From assembly GCA_964475115.1 (NCBI GenBank), contig CAYYVJ010000001.1, positions 10,797-74,796 on the forward strand: DNA of 64,000 nucleotides, in the 5' to 3' direction. Numbering within the stretch: the stretch's first letter is position 1; the number at the start of each line of letters is the position of its first letter. This DNA comes from CAYYVJ01 sp964475115. GTDB lineage: Bacteria > Bacillota > Clostridia > Lachnospirales > Lachnospiraceae. Under the pieces are notes generated by a model. That model ran no database searches, had not been told where the DNA came from, and saw nothing but the letters and a program-made list of their open reading frames with translations. The translations under genes were made by a program, and so were the position numbers. Below are positions 1-8,956 of the stretch, piece after piece.

Positions 1-2042
1 AAGTAATTGGCATCGTAGACAATACTTTAACTGGATTAGGTGATATCCAACAGTTTTATGCTTTGGTTCCATTGTTTCCAGATTTAATCTTTGAGACTAT
101 AAATAGTTCGGAATATACTTTAGGAGATATTGCATATAAGTTAAATGCAATAGAAGATGATGCGATTGTATTTTATCATAGTATGGCTGTGGATAAAAAA
201 GGGGTACAACTTTCCGTAGAAGATGCCGCATCTTTTATACATAAAAATACGAAGGTACCTGTTTATTGTACTTTTTCTGGTGGAATAGGAAATGGTCTTT
301 TAGGTGGAAGAATGATATCATACTTTGAAACAGGACGTGCTGCAGCTAGGATGGTTATAGATATATTAAATGGAGTATCAATCCAAAATATTGATATGAT
401 AGATGAGAGTCCTAACCAATATTTTTTTGACTATAATATAATTAAAGAGTATGGAATGAATGAAAATGTTATACCAGAAGATGCGATTTTTATAAATAAA
501 GAAATAAGTTTTTTTGAAGAATACAGAGAATATGTTCTAGCTGCTGCTATCTTAGGCCTACTATTGTTAACCATATCGGTTATATTGGCTATCGATAATG
601 TTAGAATAAGAAAAGCTGAGAGAGATTTATGGAAAAGCAACGAAGAACTTGCTGCTACATACGAAGAATTGACAGCACAAGAAGAAGAGCTTCGTGCTCA
701 ATATAATACGATTCAAGAACACCTTGAGGATATTCAGGATTTAAATAAGAAAAATGACAGATTAGCCAGGTATGATTACTTGACCAACTTACCAAATAGA
801 AATGAGTTTATCACTGTAATAAGAGAAGAAATAGAAAAAAAGAAGCCGTTTGCACTTATTCTTTTGGACATAGATAACTTTAAGAAAATAAATGATTCTT
901 TAGGACATGTATATGGTGATGAAATTTTAAAAGAAGTAGCAAAGAGATTTAGAGAAATTATGGATGAAAAAATCTTTATTTCAAGATTTGGTGGAGATGA
1001 ATTTCTTCTTTTGATAAACAAAAAAAATGAAGAAGAAATAATTGAAAAATATATCAAGAAAATATTAGAAGTATTTAAAAATGTGTTTATACAAGGAACA
1101 AAAGAAAATTACCTTAGTTGTAGTATTGGTGTGGCACTTTACCCTCAAGATGGTCTAGATATCAATCAATTAATGATGAATGCCGATACTGCCATGTATA
1201 AGGTTAAGCAGAGTGGAAGAAATAATTATATGTTCTATAATGATGAGATGAAGAGAGAACTTAAAAAAAGAGTGGGGATGGAATCCATTTTAAGAGAAGC
1301 TCTTAAGCAGAATGGTTTTAAATTATTATATCAACCAAAGGTTGAGGTTCAAACTGGAAAAATTTCTGGATTTGAAGCCTTGCTAAGACTAAAAGACCAT
1401 AATATATCACCAGCTTATTTTATAGAAATTGCAGAAGAGTCAGATCTTATACTTGATATTAGTAGATGGGTGACGAAAGAAACGATAGAAGAATTGTCAA
1501 GATGGAGGGCGAAAGGGTTTGATTTGAAACCAATAAGTATAAACTTTTCGGCGAAACAATTGAGAGATTTAGAATATACCCAATTTCTGAAGGATGTTCT
1601 AAAGGAAAATAAAATAGAAGCAAAATTTTTAGAAATTGAAATTACAGAAAATATTTTGCTTGAAGATACAGTAAATACAATGGATTATTTAAATGAATTA
1701 AGAAATTTCGGAGTGAAAATTGTTTTAGATGACTTTGGCACAGGTTATTCTTCGATTAATTATCTTACATTTCTTTCTGTTGAAAGGGTTAAATTAGATA
1801 AGTCATTATGCGATCGTTTTCTTGAATATAATAACACCAATGTTATTGATAGTATTATTTCTCTTGTTCATGGCTTGGATATGGAAATTACAGCAGAAGG
1901 AATTGAAAAAACGGAGCACTACTATAGATTGAGAGATGCAGGGTGTGATTATATACAAGGATACCTTTTTAGTAAACCAATCGATGTGGAAGAGATAGAT
2001 AAAATATATAACAACAATATGTTTGTAAGACTAAACCCATAG
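1..2042 (+). CDS. GGDEF-EAL c-di-GMP signalling protein with substrate-binding-like sensor, 5' partial
   Basis: The reading frame is open from base 3, so the N-terminus lies outside the window; the first in-frame TTG (63) is not the true start. The first ~165 visible residues resemble the periplasmic ABC_sub_bind fold, which suggests an extracytoplasmic ligand sensor. A membrane helix follows at about residues 177-198, counted from base 3, then a Glu-rich coiled coil (~205-260), a GGDEF domain with an intact RFGGDEF motif (~330) and an EAL domain (EALLR ~458, DDFGTG ~576, QGYLFSKP near the end). Both the diguanylate cyclase and the phosphodiesterase signatures look intact, so the net activity cannot be read from sequence. 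The stop codon lies inside the terminator hairpin. The ligand is unknown. Confidence 0.88.
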   Translation, partial: VIGIVDNTLTGLGDIQQFYALVPLFPDLIFETINSSEYTLGDIAYKLNAIEDDAIVFYHSMAVDKKGVQLSVEDAASFIHKNTKVPVYCTFSGGIGNGLLGGRMISYFETGRAAARMVIDILNGVSIQNIDMIDESPNQYFFDYNIIKEYGMNENVIPEDAIFINKEISFFEEYREYVLAAAILGLLLLTISVILAIDNVRIRKAERDLWKSNEELAATYEELTAQEEELRAQYNTIQEHLEDIQDLNKKNDRLARYDYLTNLPNRNEFITVIREEIEKKKPFALILLDIDNFKKINDSLGHVYGDEILKEVAKRFREIMDEKIFISRFGGDEFLLLINKKNEEEIIEKYIKKILEVFKNVFIQGTKENYLSCSIGVALYPQDGLDINQLMMNADTAMYKVKQSGRNNYMFYNDEMKRELKKRVGMESILREALKQNGFKLLYQPKVEVQTGKISGFEALLRLKDHNISPAYFIEIAEESDLILDISRWVTKETIEELSRWRAKGFDLKPISINFSAKQLRDLEYTQFLKDVLKENKIEAKFLEIEITENILLEDTVNTMDYLNELRNFGVKIVLDDFGTGYSSINYLTFLSVERVKLDKSLCDRFLEYNNTNVIDSIISLVHGLDMEITAEGIEKTEHYYRLRDAGCDYIQGYLFSKPIDVEEIDKIYNNNMFVRLNP

Positions 2043-2064
2043 AATAACAATTCTATGGGTTTTT
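2035..2064 (+). terminator. Rho-independent terminator of the GGDEF-EAL gene
   Basis: There is a perfect 11-bp inverted repeat, 2035-2045 and 2050-2060, with a 4-base loop followed by a short T run. The TAG stop of the upstream gene (2040-2042) is inside the left arm. Confidence 0.8.
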
Positions 2065-2093
2065 ATGCTGTATCAAGGCATTTTCTTTGTTTT

Positions 2094-2720
2094 TTAGGAA
2101 AGTCGTTCCTTTATATCAATATAAGACTTTACAAGCTCGACGCATTTCTCAAATCCTAATTCACTGCTATTTAAACAAATATCATAATTTTTCACATTAT
2201 CCCACTCACGTCCAGTAAAGTAAGAATAATATTCAGCACGATGCTTGTCGATACTTAAGATCTTTTTTTCAGCGTCCTTTTCAGAGATGGAAGAGATATC
2301 AAGAACATTCTTAATACAACTTTCCATAGGTGCATGAACAAAAATGCGTGTTACATTTTTATAATCCTTTAAGACAAAGTCAGCGCATCTACCAACAATT
2401 ACACAAGATTCGGTTTCTGCTAGCTCACGTATTACTTTTGCCTGATAATTAAACAAATTATCATTGGATACAAAATCGTCACTATCGGGGGGAATCAATT
2501 CACCATTGTATATCTTTCTTGCTATTTTATAGAGTAAACTAGATTTTAATTTTTCATCTGCTTTACCAAATAGTTCTTCATTAATACCACTATCATCTGA
2601 TGCAAGCCTCAATAATTCCCTGTCATAATAGTGAATTCCTAAAGCATCTGCAAGCATTTTTCCGATTGTTCGTCCACCACTACCGTAACCTCTTGCTATG
2701 GTAATAACATAGTTTTCCAT
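2094..2720 (-). CDS. cytidylate kinase-like family protein
   Basis: This is a 208-residue P-loop kinase of the cytidylate-kinase-like family. The N-terminus ITIARGYGSGGRTIG carries the nucleotide-binding loop typical of that family, and a VIVGRCADF segment follows at about residue 107. The family resembles CMK in fold, but the substrate of these short stand-alone members is generally not established, so I do not call it cmk. It starts 10 bases after the livF stop with a clear AGGAGG-type site, so it looks like the last gene of the liv operon. That pairing is unexpected and is listed as a finding. Confidence 0.8.
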   Translation of the reverse strand: MENYVITIARGYGSGGRTIGKMLADALGIHYYDRELLRLASDDSGINEELFGKADEKLKSSLLYKIARKIYNGELIPPDSDDFVSNDNLFNYQAKVIRELAETESCVIVGRCADFVLKDYKNVTRIFVHAPMESCIKNVLDISSISEKDAEKKILSIDKHRAEYYSYFTGREWDNVKNYDICLNSSELGFEKCVELVKSYIDIKERLS

Positions 2721-2730
2721 AACAAACCTC

Positions 2731-3441
2731 CTATTCGCCTAAATAAGCTTTTTTAACAGAATCATCATTCATTAGTTCTTTGGCATTACCTGATAAAACA
2801 ATATTACCAGTTTCTAAAACATATGCCTTATTAGCAATACTTAGTGCCTTCTTGGCATTTTGTTCTACTAAAAGTACAGTTGTACCGCTTTCACTAATTT
2901 CTTTTATTATGTTAAAGATTTCTGAAACAAAAATTGGAGAAAGTCCCATAGAAGGCTCATCCATAAGAATGATTTTAGGGTGAGACATAAGTGCTCTACC
3001 CATAGCCAGCATTTGCTGTTCTCCTCCACTCAAGGTTCCTGCTACCTGACTTTTTCTTTCTTCTAATCTTGGGAATCGTGAAAATACTTTTTCCAAGGTA
3101 TCAGAAATTTCTTTTTTATCACTTCTAGTATATGCTCCTAATTTTAGATTTTCAAGTACGGATAAACTAGAAAAAATTCTTCTTCCTTCTGGAACGTGTG
3201 CCATTCCAAGTGAAACGATTTTATGAGCAGGAGTCTTTAATAAATCTTTTCCTTCAAAAGTAATGCTTCCGCCTGTAGCTGGAACCAAACCAGTGATGGT
3301 ATGAAGAATAGTAGTCTTTCCAGCACCATTTGCACCAATTAAGGCAATAACTTCTCCTTGATTCACATCAAAAGAGATGCCCTTTATCGCTTGGATTACT
3401 CCATAATAAACCTGTAAATCTTTTATTTCTAACATTGCCAT
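2731..3441 (-). CDS. livF: branched-chain amino acid ABC transporter ATP-binding protein LivF
   Basis: This is a cytoplasmic ATPase subunit, 236 residues, the usual LivF length. Walker A GANGAGKT is at 36-43, the ABC signature LSGGEQQ at 137-143 and Walker B ILMDEP at about 158-163. HVPEGRRIF near residue 82 is characteristic of LivF. It would energise uptake together with LivG through the LivH-LivM permease. The ATG follows an AGGAGG site and lies 10 bases after livG. Family assignment is strong; the actual amino acid or peptide-like substrate is inferred only from the family. Confidence 0.95.
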   Translation of the reverse strand: MAMLEIKDLQVYYGVIQAIKGISFDVNQGEVIALIGANGAGKTTILHTITGLVPATGGSITFEGKDLLKTPAHKIVSLGMAHVPEGRRIFSSLSVLENLKLGAYTRSDKKEISDTLEKVFSRFPRLEERKSQVAGTLSGGEQQMLAMGRALMSHPKIILMDEPSMGLSPIFVSEIFNIIKEISESGTTVLLVEQNAKKALSIANKAYVLETGNIVLSGNAKELMNDDSVKKAYLGE

Positions 3442-3451
3442 AGTGCACCTC

Positions 3452-4210
3452 CTATTCTCCTAAATAAGCTGTTATTACTTTTGGATCATTTAAAACGACT
3501 TCAGGTTCTCCTGATGCTAGTTCTGTACCAAAGTTAAGTACGGTCAGTTTTTCACAGATACCTGCCACGAGTTTCATATCATGTTCTATTAATAAGATAG
3601 TTATATCAAATTTTTCTCTTATAAGGCTGATGGTTTTCATTAGATCAGCTGTTTCGTTTGGATTCATTCCAGCTGCGGGTTCATCCAAAAGTAATAGTTT
3701 AGGACTAGTAGCTAAAGCCCTAGCAATTTCTAATTGACGTTGCTTTCCATAAGGTAAATTAGAAGCTTTTAAGTTAGCTTCCTTTTCCATATCGAATACT
3801 GCAAGGAGCTCCATGGCTCTTTCATCCATTTGTTTTTCCCCAGCATAATAGGAAGGGAGTCTTAATACGCTGGCAAGGGTTGAGTATTGAACTTGATTTT
3901 GAAGAGCTGTTTTAACGTTATCTAAAACAGATAAGTTTTTAAATAGACGTATATTTTGAAAAGTTCTTCCAATCCCATCTTGATTAATTTGAGTTGGATT
4001 TTTGCCAACCATGTTCTTTGCGTCTAAAAAAATAGTACCATCTGTAGGTTGATAAACACCAGTTAATATATTAAAGATAGTGGTTTTTCCAGCACCATTA
4101 GGGCCAATCAAACCATAAAGTTGTCCTTTTTCAATTGAAATATTAAAATTATCAACAGCACGCAAACCTCCAAAGGAGATTCCTAAGTTTTTAACTTCTA
4201 ATAATGCCAT
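3452..4210 (-). CDS. livG: branched-chain amino acid ABC transporter ATP-binding protein LivG
   Basis: This is the second ATPase of the importer, 252 residues. Walker A GPNGAGKT is at 36-43, a LivG-type signature LPYGKQRQLEIARAL is near residue 168, and Walker B LLLLDEPAAGMNP follows. The NIRLFKNLSVLDNV segment is typical of LivG. It sits 3 bases after livM and 10 bases before livF, so translation is probably coupled through the operon. Confidence 0.95.
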   Translation of the reverse strand: MALLEVKNLGISFGGLRAVDNFNISIEKGQLYGLIGPNGAGKTTIFNILTGVYQPTDGTIFLDAKNMVGKNPTQINQDGIGRTFQNIRLFKNLSVLDNVKTALQNQVQYSTLASVLRLPSYYAGEKQMDERAMELLAVFDMEKEANLKASNLPYGKQRQLEIARALATSPKLLLLDEPAAGMNPNETADLMKTISLIREKFDITILLIEHDMKLVAGICEKLTVLNFGTELASGEPEVVLNDPKVITAYLGE

Positions 4211-4213
4211 ATC

Positions 4214-5236
4214 TTATTCTCCTTTCTTTTGACTTGCCTGAGATTTTGATAGCTTTCCAAATATTTGATTTCTAAAAGCAGTAATTTTTTCATTAGAGCT
4301 TGTCAACATAAGAACAATTAATACAATGGAATAGAGTAATTGCCTATAATCAGCTGCATCACGAAGTAACTCTGGTAAAATTGTAAGAACAATAGCGGCA
4401 AGAATGGAACCTTTTATATTGCCCATACCACCAAGTACAACAATTACTAGAAGATCAATCGATTTGTTATAACCAGCTTCACTAGGAAAAAGCGTACCTT
4501 GATTATGAGCATGAACAACACCAGCGATTCCTGCAAAAAAGGCTCCTAATGTAAAAGCAAGTAATTTATAACGTGATAGGTTTATTCCGATTGACTGAGC
4601 TGCAATATGGTTTTCACGAACAGACAGAATTGCTCTACCTTGCTTTGAATTAATTAAGTTTGCAATAATTACAATTGTTACGATCATGATAATAAAGGAA
4701 TAGGTGAAATTCTTATAATTTGTATAAGTAGTAATACCGCTTAATCCTGCAGCACCATTGGTAATTTTCAAATTTTCACAAATAGATCGAACGATTTCTC
4801 CAAATGCGAGAGTAACAATAGCAAGATAATCACCAGTTAAGCGAAGAACTGGAATTCCAATTAGGATTCCAGCTAAAGCCGCAAAAAAACCACCAACTAA
4901 AACTGCAAGTATAATTAAAATTGGTATAGGAAGTTGAATAGAAGATGCTTCTATATATTTTGTAAATAAAGCGCCTGCATATGCACCTATCATCATAAAT
5001 CCTGCATGCCCTAAAGATAATTCGCCTAAAAAGCCTGTAACTAAATTTAAAGAAACAGCAAGAGTTATATTTACGGCAATTAAAACAAGTATGCTTCGAT
5101 ACTGTCTTAGTAATAAATCTTGACTTACTACAATGTAAATTAGTAAATAAACGAGTATTGTAGAAATCAAAACAGAAATATTCTTTTTGTTAATTGGACT
5201 ATAGCTTGTAGTTTTATTTTTTTCTAATTTCCTCAT
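4214..5236 (-). CDS. livM: branched-chain amino acid ABC transporter permease LivM
   Basis: This is an integral membrane permease of about 340 residues with roughly eight to ten hydrophobic segments. The GFLGELSLGHAGFMMIGAYAGAL stretch is the conserved LivM hallmark (motif core SLGHAGFM). A GTG at 5245 could also start the frame, but it lies inside the AGGTGG ribosome site; the ATG at 5236 is correctly spaced, so I use it. It lies 13 bases after livH and pairs with LivH to form the membrane channel. Confidence 0.93.
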   Translation of the reverse strand: MRKLEKNKTTSYSPINKKNISVLISTILVYLLIYIVVSQDLLLRQYRSILVLIAVNITLAVSLNLVTGFLGELSLGHAGFMMIGAYAGALFTKYIEASSIQLPIPILIILAVLVGGFFAALAGILIGIPVLRLTGDYLAIVTLAFGEIVRSICENLKITNGAAGLSGITTYTNYKNFTYSFIIMIVTIVIIANLINSKQGRAILSVRENHIAAQSIGINLSRYKLLAFTLGAFFAGIAGVVHAHNQGTLFPSEAGYNKSIDLLVIVVLGGMGNIKGSILAAIVLTILPELLRDAADYRQLLYSIVLIVLMLTSSNEKITAFRNQIFGKLSKSQASQKKGE

Positions 5237-5249
5237 AATAATCACCCAC

Positions 5250-6125
5250 CTATACTTTCTCAGTTTTATGCTTCCCTAATAGTCCAGTAGGTCTAAAAAG
5301 TAACACAATAATAAGGGTACCAAACACAATTGCATTGGAAAGCTGAGTAGGTAAATACGTTTTAGATAAACTTTCTATTAAACCTAGCAGTAGGCCTCCT
5401 AACATTGCTCCAGGAATGCTACCTATTCCACCTAATACTGCAGCAACAAAGGCTTTGATACCTACTAATGAACCCATCGTAGGATAAATGTAAACATATG
5501 AACTGGAAAAAAGAATACCTGCTATAGCTGCTAAAGCAGAACCAATCGCAAAAGTCATAGAGATTGTTCTATTTACATCAATTCCCATAAGCTGTGCAGC
5601 ATCTCTATCTTCGGAAACTGCTAACATAGCACTGCCGGCCTTTGTTTTAGAAATAAAGACGGTTAAGGCAATCATGCATATACTTGCAACAGATAAAATC
5701 AATATAGTTTGTCCAGGAATTACAAGATCTCCAAGGGTAATAGAAGGAATATCAAAAGAAACAGGAAATGTTTTCTTTGATGAAGTGAAAATTAAAAGGC
5801 TAGCACTTTGTAAAAAGTAACTAACACCAATTGCTGTTATTAAAACAGAAAGAGGTGTTGATTTCCTAAGTGGTTTGTATGCAACCTTTTCTATTAGAAC
5901 ACCTAATAGCGCACAGGCAATGATTCCTACTATAAGGGAGATGATTATGGGAAGGTTAAGTAATGCGATACAGATCCATACGATATAAGCCCCTACCATA
6001 ATAATATCACCATGAGCAAAATTTATCATTTTAGCAATACCATATACCATGGTGTATCCAAGAGCAATTAAAGCATAAATACTTCCGGCATTCAATCCAT
6101 TCACAAGTTGGGATAATAATTTCAT
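5250..6125 (-). CDS. livH: branched-chain amino acid ABC transporter permease LivH
   Basis: This is a membrane permease of 291 residues. Conserved LivH segments are visible: GLNAGSIYALIALGYTMVYG near the N-terminus, MINFAHGDI shortly after, and AAVLGGIGSIPGAMLGG near the C-terminus. The frame can be extended upstream to 6173, but an AAAGAGGTGG ribosome site sits correctly before the ATG at 6125, so that start is preferred. It is the first membrane gene after the binding-protein gene, separated from it by a 17-bp inverted repeat. Confidence 0.93.
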   Translation of the reverse strand: MKLLSQLVNGLNAGSIYALIALGYTMVYGIAKMINFAHGDIIMVGAYIVWICIALLNLPIIISLIVGIIACALLGVLIEKVAYKPLRKSTPLSVLITAIGVSYFLQSASLLIFTSSKKTFPVSFDIPSITLGDLVIPGQTILILSVASICMIALTVFISKTKAGSAMLAVSEDRDAAQLMGIDVNRTISMTFAIGSALAAIAGILFSSSYVYIYPTMGSLVGIKAFVAAVLGGIGSIPGAMLGGLLLGLIESLSKTYLPTQLSNAIVFGTLIIVLLFRPTGLLGKHKTEKV

Positions 6126-6202
6126 ATGTCCACCTCTTTTAACGATAATTTGTAAGTTTTTAATATCATACACTTTGTCGAGTCAAATTGCAATAATTAA
6201 GA

Positions 6203-6249
6203 AAGATTACTTTTTGTCAGTTGATATAATATTGACAAAAAGTAATCTT
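6203..6249. repeat. 17-bp perfect inverted repeat between livJ-like and livH genes
   Basis: The arms are 6203-6219 and 6233-6249, perfectly complementary, with a 13-base loop. On the minus strand it lies after the binding-protein stop and before livH. There is no strong T run, so it may be an intercistronic RNA stem that protects or attenuates the transcript rather than a full terminator. Confidence 0.75.
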
Positions 6250-6297
6250 CATATTTTCTAACTATAAATCATTTCAAACACTATGTTTTGATGCCTA

Positions 6298-7437
6298 TTA
6301 GTTATATGCTTGATATTCACCATTTGTTATTACGATTAATTTAGCATCTTTATTAGGTTCACCTTCTGGTGTGAAAGTCATATTTCCTGTTACACCATCT
6401 ACCTCGATTTCAGTCATTGCTTTAATTAAATCAGCACTTTCTGTTGAGTTTGATTTTTCAATGGCAGCTTTAATTACATAAACACCATCATAAGCATCAG
6501 CTGCGAATTGATCAGGGGTAGTACCATATGCCGCTTGGTATTTAGTTACGAAATTCTGAACATTTTCGGCAGAATCAGATGCAATAAAAGGACTAAGGAA
6601 AATGGCTCCTTCTGCTAAAGAAGGATCTTCTAATTGACCAAGTACACCATCCCAACCATCTCCACCAATAAATGGAAGATTAAGCTCTTGCTGAGCCGCT
6701 TGGTTTAGAATAGAAGCAACATCTTGGTAATATGCAGGGATAAATAATACGTCTGCATTTGAAGCTTTAATATTTGTTAATTGAGTGTTAAAATCCACAT
6801 CACCAGATGTAAAGGATTCATTTGCTACAATTGTCCCGCCATTTGCTTCTAATTGTGCAATAAAGGCATCAGCCATACCTTTACTATAATCACTAGCAAC
6901 ATCGTATAGTAAAGCAACATTTTTATAACCTAAAGTATTAACTGTGAAATCGGCCATAGTAACACCTTGAAGTGGATCTGTGAAACAAATTCTAAAAGCA
7001 TTGTCATACTTTGTACAGTCTAAAGCTGATCCAGAAGGTGTAAGCTGTAGAATGCCATCTTCTTTGGTTAATTCGGTAATAGCAATTGTAGAACCACTAG
7101 TAACATTACCTAAAATTACGTCTACTCCTTCATCCATTAACTTATTGTAAGCAGAAATAGCAGGTTGGGCTTCTGCCTCATCATCTAAATAATTAAGTGC
7201 AAATTCCATTCCATTTACTCCACCTGCTTCGTTAATTTCTGCAATTGCAACTTCAGCACCTTGCTTTACTGAAATACCATATGAAGCAGCATCTCCTGTA
7301 AGTGGGCCAGATCCACCAAGAGTAAATACTTTCTTATCACCACCTGCTGTAGGTGCTTTTCCCGCACAGCTTGCTACTGCAGCAACGGTCACTAGGGTAA
7401 CAAGACTTAAACTAAATAATCTTTTGAATTTTCTCAT
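6298..7437 (-). CDS. branched-chain amino acid ABC transporter substrate-binding lipoprotein
   Basis: This is a 379-residue extracytoplasmic binding protein of the LivJ/LivK (Peripla_BP_6) type. A lipoprotein signal peptide is clear: basic start, hydrophobic core and lipobox VASC with the lipidated Cys at residue 24. The mature part opens with FTLGGSGPLTGDAASYG, the usual first strand and ligand loop of this family. It is the promoter-proximal gene of the minus-strand liv operon, followed by a long stem-loop before livH, which would allow it to be made in excess of the permease. Ligand specificity cannot be read from sequence. Confidence 0.93.
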   Translation of the reverse strand: MRKFKRLFSLSLVTLVTVAAVASCAGKAPTAGGDKKVFTLGGSGPLTGDAASYGISVKQGAEVAIAEINEAGGVNGMEFALNYLDDEAEAQPAISAYNKLMDEGVDVILGNVTSGSTIAITELTKEDGILQLTPSGSALDCTKYDNAFRICFTDPLQGVTMADFTVNTLGYKNVALLYDVASDYSKGMADAFIAQLEANGGTIVANESFTSGDVDFNTQLTNIKASNADVLFIPAYYQDVASILNQAAQQELNLPFIGGDGWDGVLGQLEDPSLAEGAIFLSPFIASDSAENVQNFVTKYQAAYGTTPDQFAADAYDGVYVIKAAIEKSNSTESADLIKAMTEIEVDGVTGNMTFTPEGEPNKDAKLIVITNGEYQAYN

Positions 7438-7455
7438 ACTAGTTCCTCCTCTATT

Positions 7456-7474
7456 TTTTACGCATCGCGTAAAA
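7456..7474 (-). promoter_or_regulatory. inverted repeat just upstream of the livJ ribosome site
   Basis: Two 8-base arms, 7456-7463 and 7467-7474, are perfectly complementary with a 3-base spacer. On the transcript the stem would sit directly 5' of the GAGGAGGA ribosome site of the binding-protein gene. It could be an operator or an RNA stem; nothing further identifies it. Confidence 0.45.
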
Positions 7475-7522
7475 TCTTTTCATTGTTAAAAAATACAAAA
7501 AAGATAAATTTGCCTTTTATAT

Positions 7523-7551
7523 AAAATACCCTGTTACTGTAAAACTGTCAA
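7523..7551 (-). promoter_or_regulatory. sigma-A-type promoter of the liv operon
   Basis: On the minus strand TTGACA (7546-7551) is followed after exactly 17 bases by TATTTT (7523-7528). The -35 box is consensus, and the site lies about 85 bases upstream of the binding-protein start. Confidence 0.65.
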
Positions 7552-7580
7552 CTGCTAAATTGAATAATTAATAAATTTTA

Positions 7581-7609
7581 TTTACAAAAACATTCTATTT
7601 GGTTATAAT
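7581..7609 (+). promoter_or_regulatory. sigma-A-type promoter of the first glutathione peroxidase gene
   Basis: TTTACA (7581-7586) and TATAAT (7604-7609) are separated by 17 bases, 40 bases before the start codon. It is divergent from the liv promoter about 30 bases away. Confidence 0.7.
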
Positions 7610-7649
7610 AAGGACATAGCCCATTAATACACAAAAGGAGGTTTCACCT

Positions 7650-8195
7650 ATGAATGTATATGATATTGTTTTAAAAGATAATAAAGGTAATGCTGTTAAC
7701 CTTGAAGAGTATAAGGGAAAAGTAGTATTGATTGTAAATACAGCAAGTAAATGTGGATTTACTCCTCAATATGATGGATTGGAAAAATTATATAAGAAAT
7801 ATAAAGATAAAGGATTGGTAATATTAGGATTTCCTTCAAATCAATTTTTAGAGCAGGAACCAGGAGCAGATAATGAAATATTAGAATTTTGCCGAACCAA
7901 CCATGGTGTAACATTCCCGCTTTTTGCTAAATCTGATGTCCGTGGTGAAAACATCAATCCACTGTTTAAACATTTGATTAAAGAAGCTCCATTTAAAGGA
8001 TTTGAAGTAGAAAAAGAGTCTGGAAGACACATAGAGGATGTAGTAAAAAGACATTATCCTGAAAATCTAGAGGGGGATGAAGTTAAATGGAACTTTACTA
8101 AATTCCTAGTGGCAAAGGATGGAAAAACGATAACAAGATATGAACCAACTACAACACCTGAAGAGTTGGAGCCAGTTATAGAAGCAGCTTTATAA
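7650..8195 (+). CDS. glutathione peroxidase family thiol peroxidase (Cys type)
   Basis: This is a 181-residue cytoplasmic peroxidase. NTASKCGFTPQY places the peroxidatic Cys at residue 35, Gln65 lies in PSNQF, and KWNFTKFLV supplies the catalytic Trp and Asn. Cys81 (EFCRTNHGVTFP) matches the resolving cysteine of thioredoxin-dependent members, so thioredoxin rather than glutathione is the likely reductant. Compared with the second copy at 52286 it has about 24 extra residues before the Trp motif. It is monocistronic, with its own promoter and an AAAGGAGG site. It probably detoxifies hydroperoxides. Confidence 0.93.
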   Translation: MNVYDIVLKDNKGNAVNLEEYKGKVVLIVNTASKCGFTPQYDGLEKLYKKYKDKGLVILGFPSNQFLEQEPGADNEILEFCRTNHGVTFPLFAKSDVRGENINPLFKHLIKEAPFKGFEVEKESGRHIEDVVKRHYPENLEGDEVKWNFTKFLVAKDGKTITRYEPTTTPEELEPVIEAAL

Positions 8196-8273
8196 GATCG
8201 TTTAAAAAGATAAATAAGAATCTAAAAAAAGTACTTGCATATTTGAAAGTTTTATTATAGACTATTCAAGTAT

Positions 8274-8345
8274 GGTCCGTTGGTCAAGGGGTTAAGACGC
8301 TGCCCTCTCACGGCAGAATCAGGGGTTCGATTCCCCTACGGACTG
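8274..8345 (+). tRNA. tRNA-Glu (anticodon CTC)
   Basis: A cloverleaf can be folded by hand. The 7-bp acceptor is GGTCCGT with ACGGACT (a G-U at the first pair), with a D arm and an anticodon stem CTGCC/GGCAG around the 7-base loop CTCTCAC. The T arm AGGGG/CCCCT has loop TTCGATT. The loop places CTC at positions 34-36, which reads GAG. The CCA end is not encoded. It is a single isolated tRNA gene. Confidence 0.93.
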
Positions 8346-8419
8346 CTATAAGGATTCTTTGGTATACTGTATGTCTTTTTAAAATAGGGCGTACAGTATT
8401 TATCATGGGGGGAATTGTT

Positions 8420-8956
8420 TTGGAAAAATATTATATATATGTTGTTTTAGTTAGAACAACTACAATTATATCAAGGTTGATTCAATTTGCCAAAAGTGAT
8501 GAGTACACACATGCCGCGATTTCTTTTGATATAAAATTGGATTCTATGTATAGTTTTTCGAGAAAGCATACCTATTATCCATTTATTGGAAGGTTTCAGC
8601 ACGAGGAACTAAATAAAGGTGTGTATGGAACACATAAAATATTACCTGGAATGATAATGGAAATAGAAGTGACAAAAGAACAGCATGAAAAGGCAAAAGA
8701 GCTATTGAATCAATTTATTTCAAATAGTAATTATTATAAATATAATTATATTGGCCTTTTGTATAGTTTGATTAATAAACCAATACATTATGATAATCGA
8801 TTTTTATGTTCAGAATTCGTATATCATATCTTGAATGAAAGTGGCATCGCAGATTTAAATATTCCTAGAAATCTTGTAAGACCACAAAATCTTTTGAGAT
8901 TAGACAGTAAATGTGTATATAAAGGAAATCTTAAAGAAATCCAGTTTGCAAAATAG
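8420..8956 (+). CDS. permuted papain-fold (YiiX/NlpC-P60-like) hypothetical protein
   Basis: About 178 residues; no precise family name recognised. A THAAIS segment (His ~34) and an RFLCSEFVYH segment (Cys ~133) have the order and spacing of the permuted NlpC/P60 (YiiX/YaeF-like) papain fold, so a thiol hydrolase acting on an amide or ester is plausible. There is no signal peptide or membrane helix. An ATG at 8405 is in frame, but the GGGGGG ribosome site covers it, so I place the start at TTG 8420. The gene is convergent with a second papain-like gene and its stop codon lies in the shared terminator. Confidence 0.7.
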   Translation: MEKYYIYVVLVRTTTIISRLIQFAKSDEYTHAAISFDIKLDSMYSFSRKHTYYPFIGRFQHEELNKGVYGTHKILPGMIMEIEVTKEQHEKAKELLNQFISNSNYYKYNYIGLLYSLINKPIHYDNRFLCSEFVYHILNESGIADLNIPRNLVRPQNLLRLDSKCVYKGNLKEIQFAK

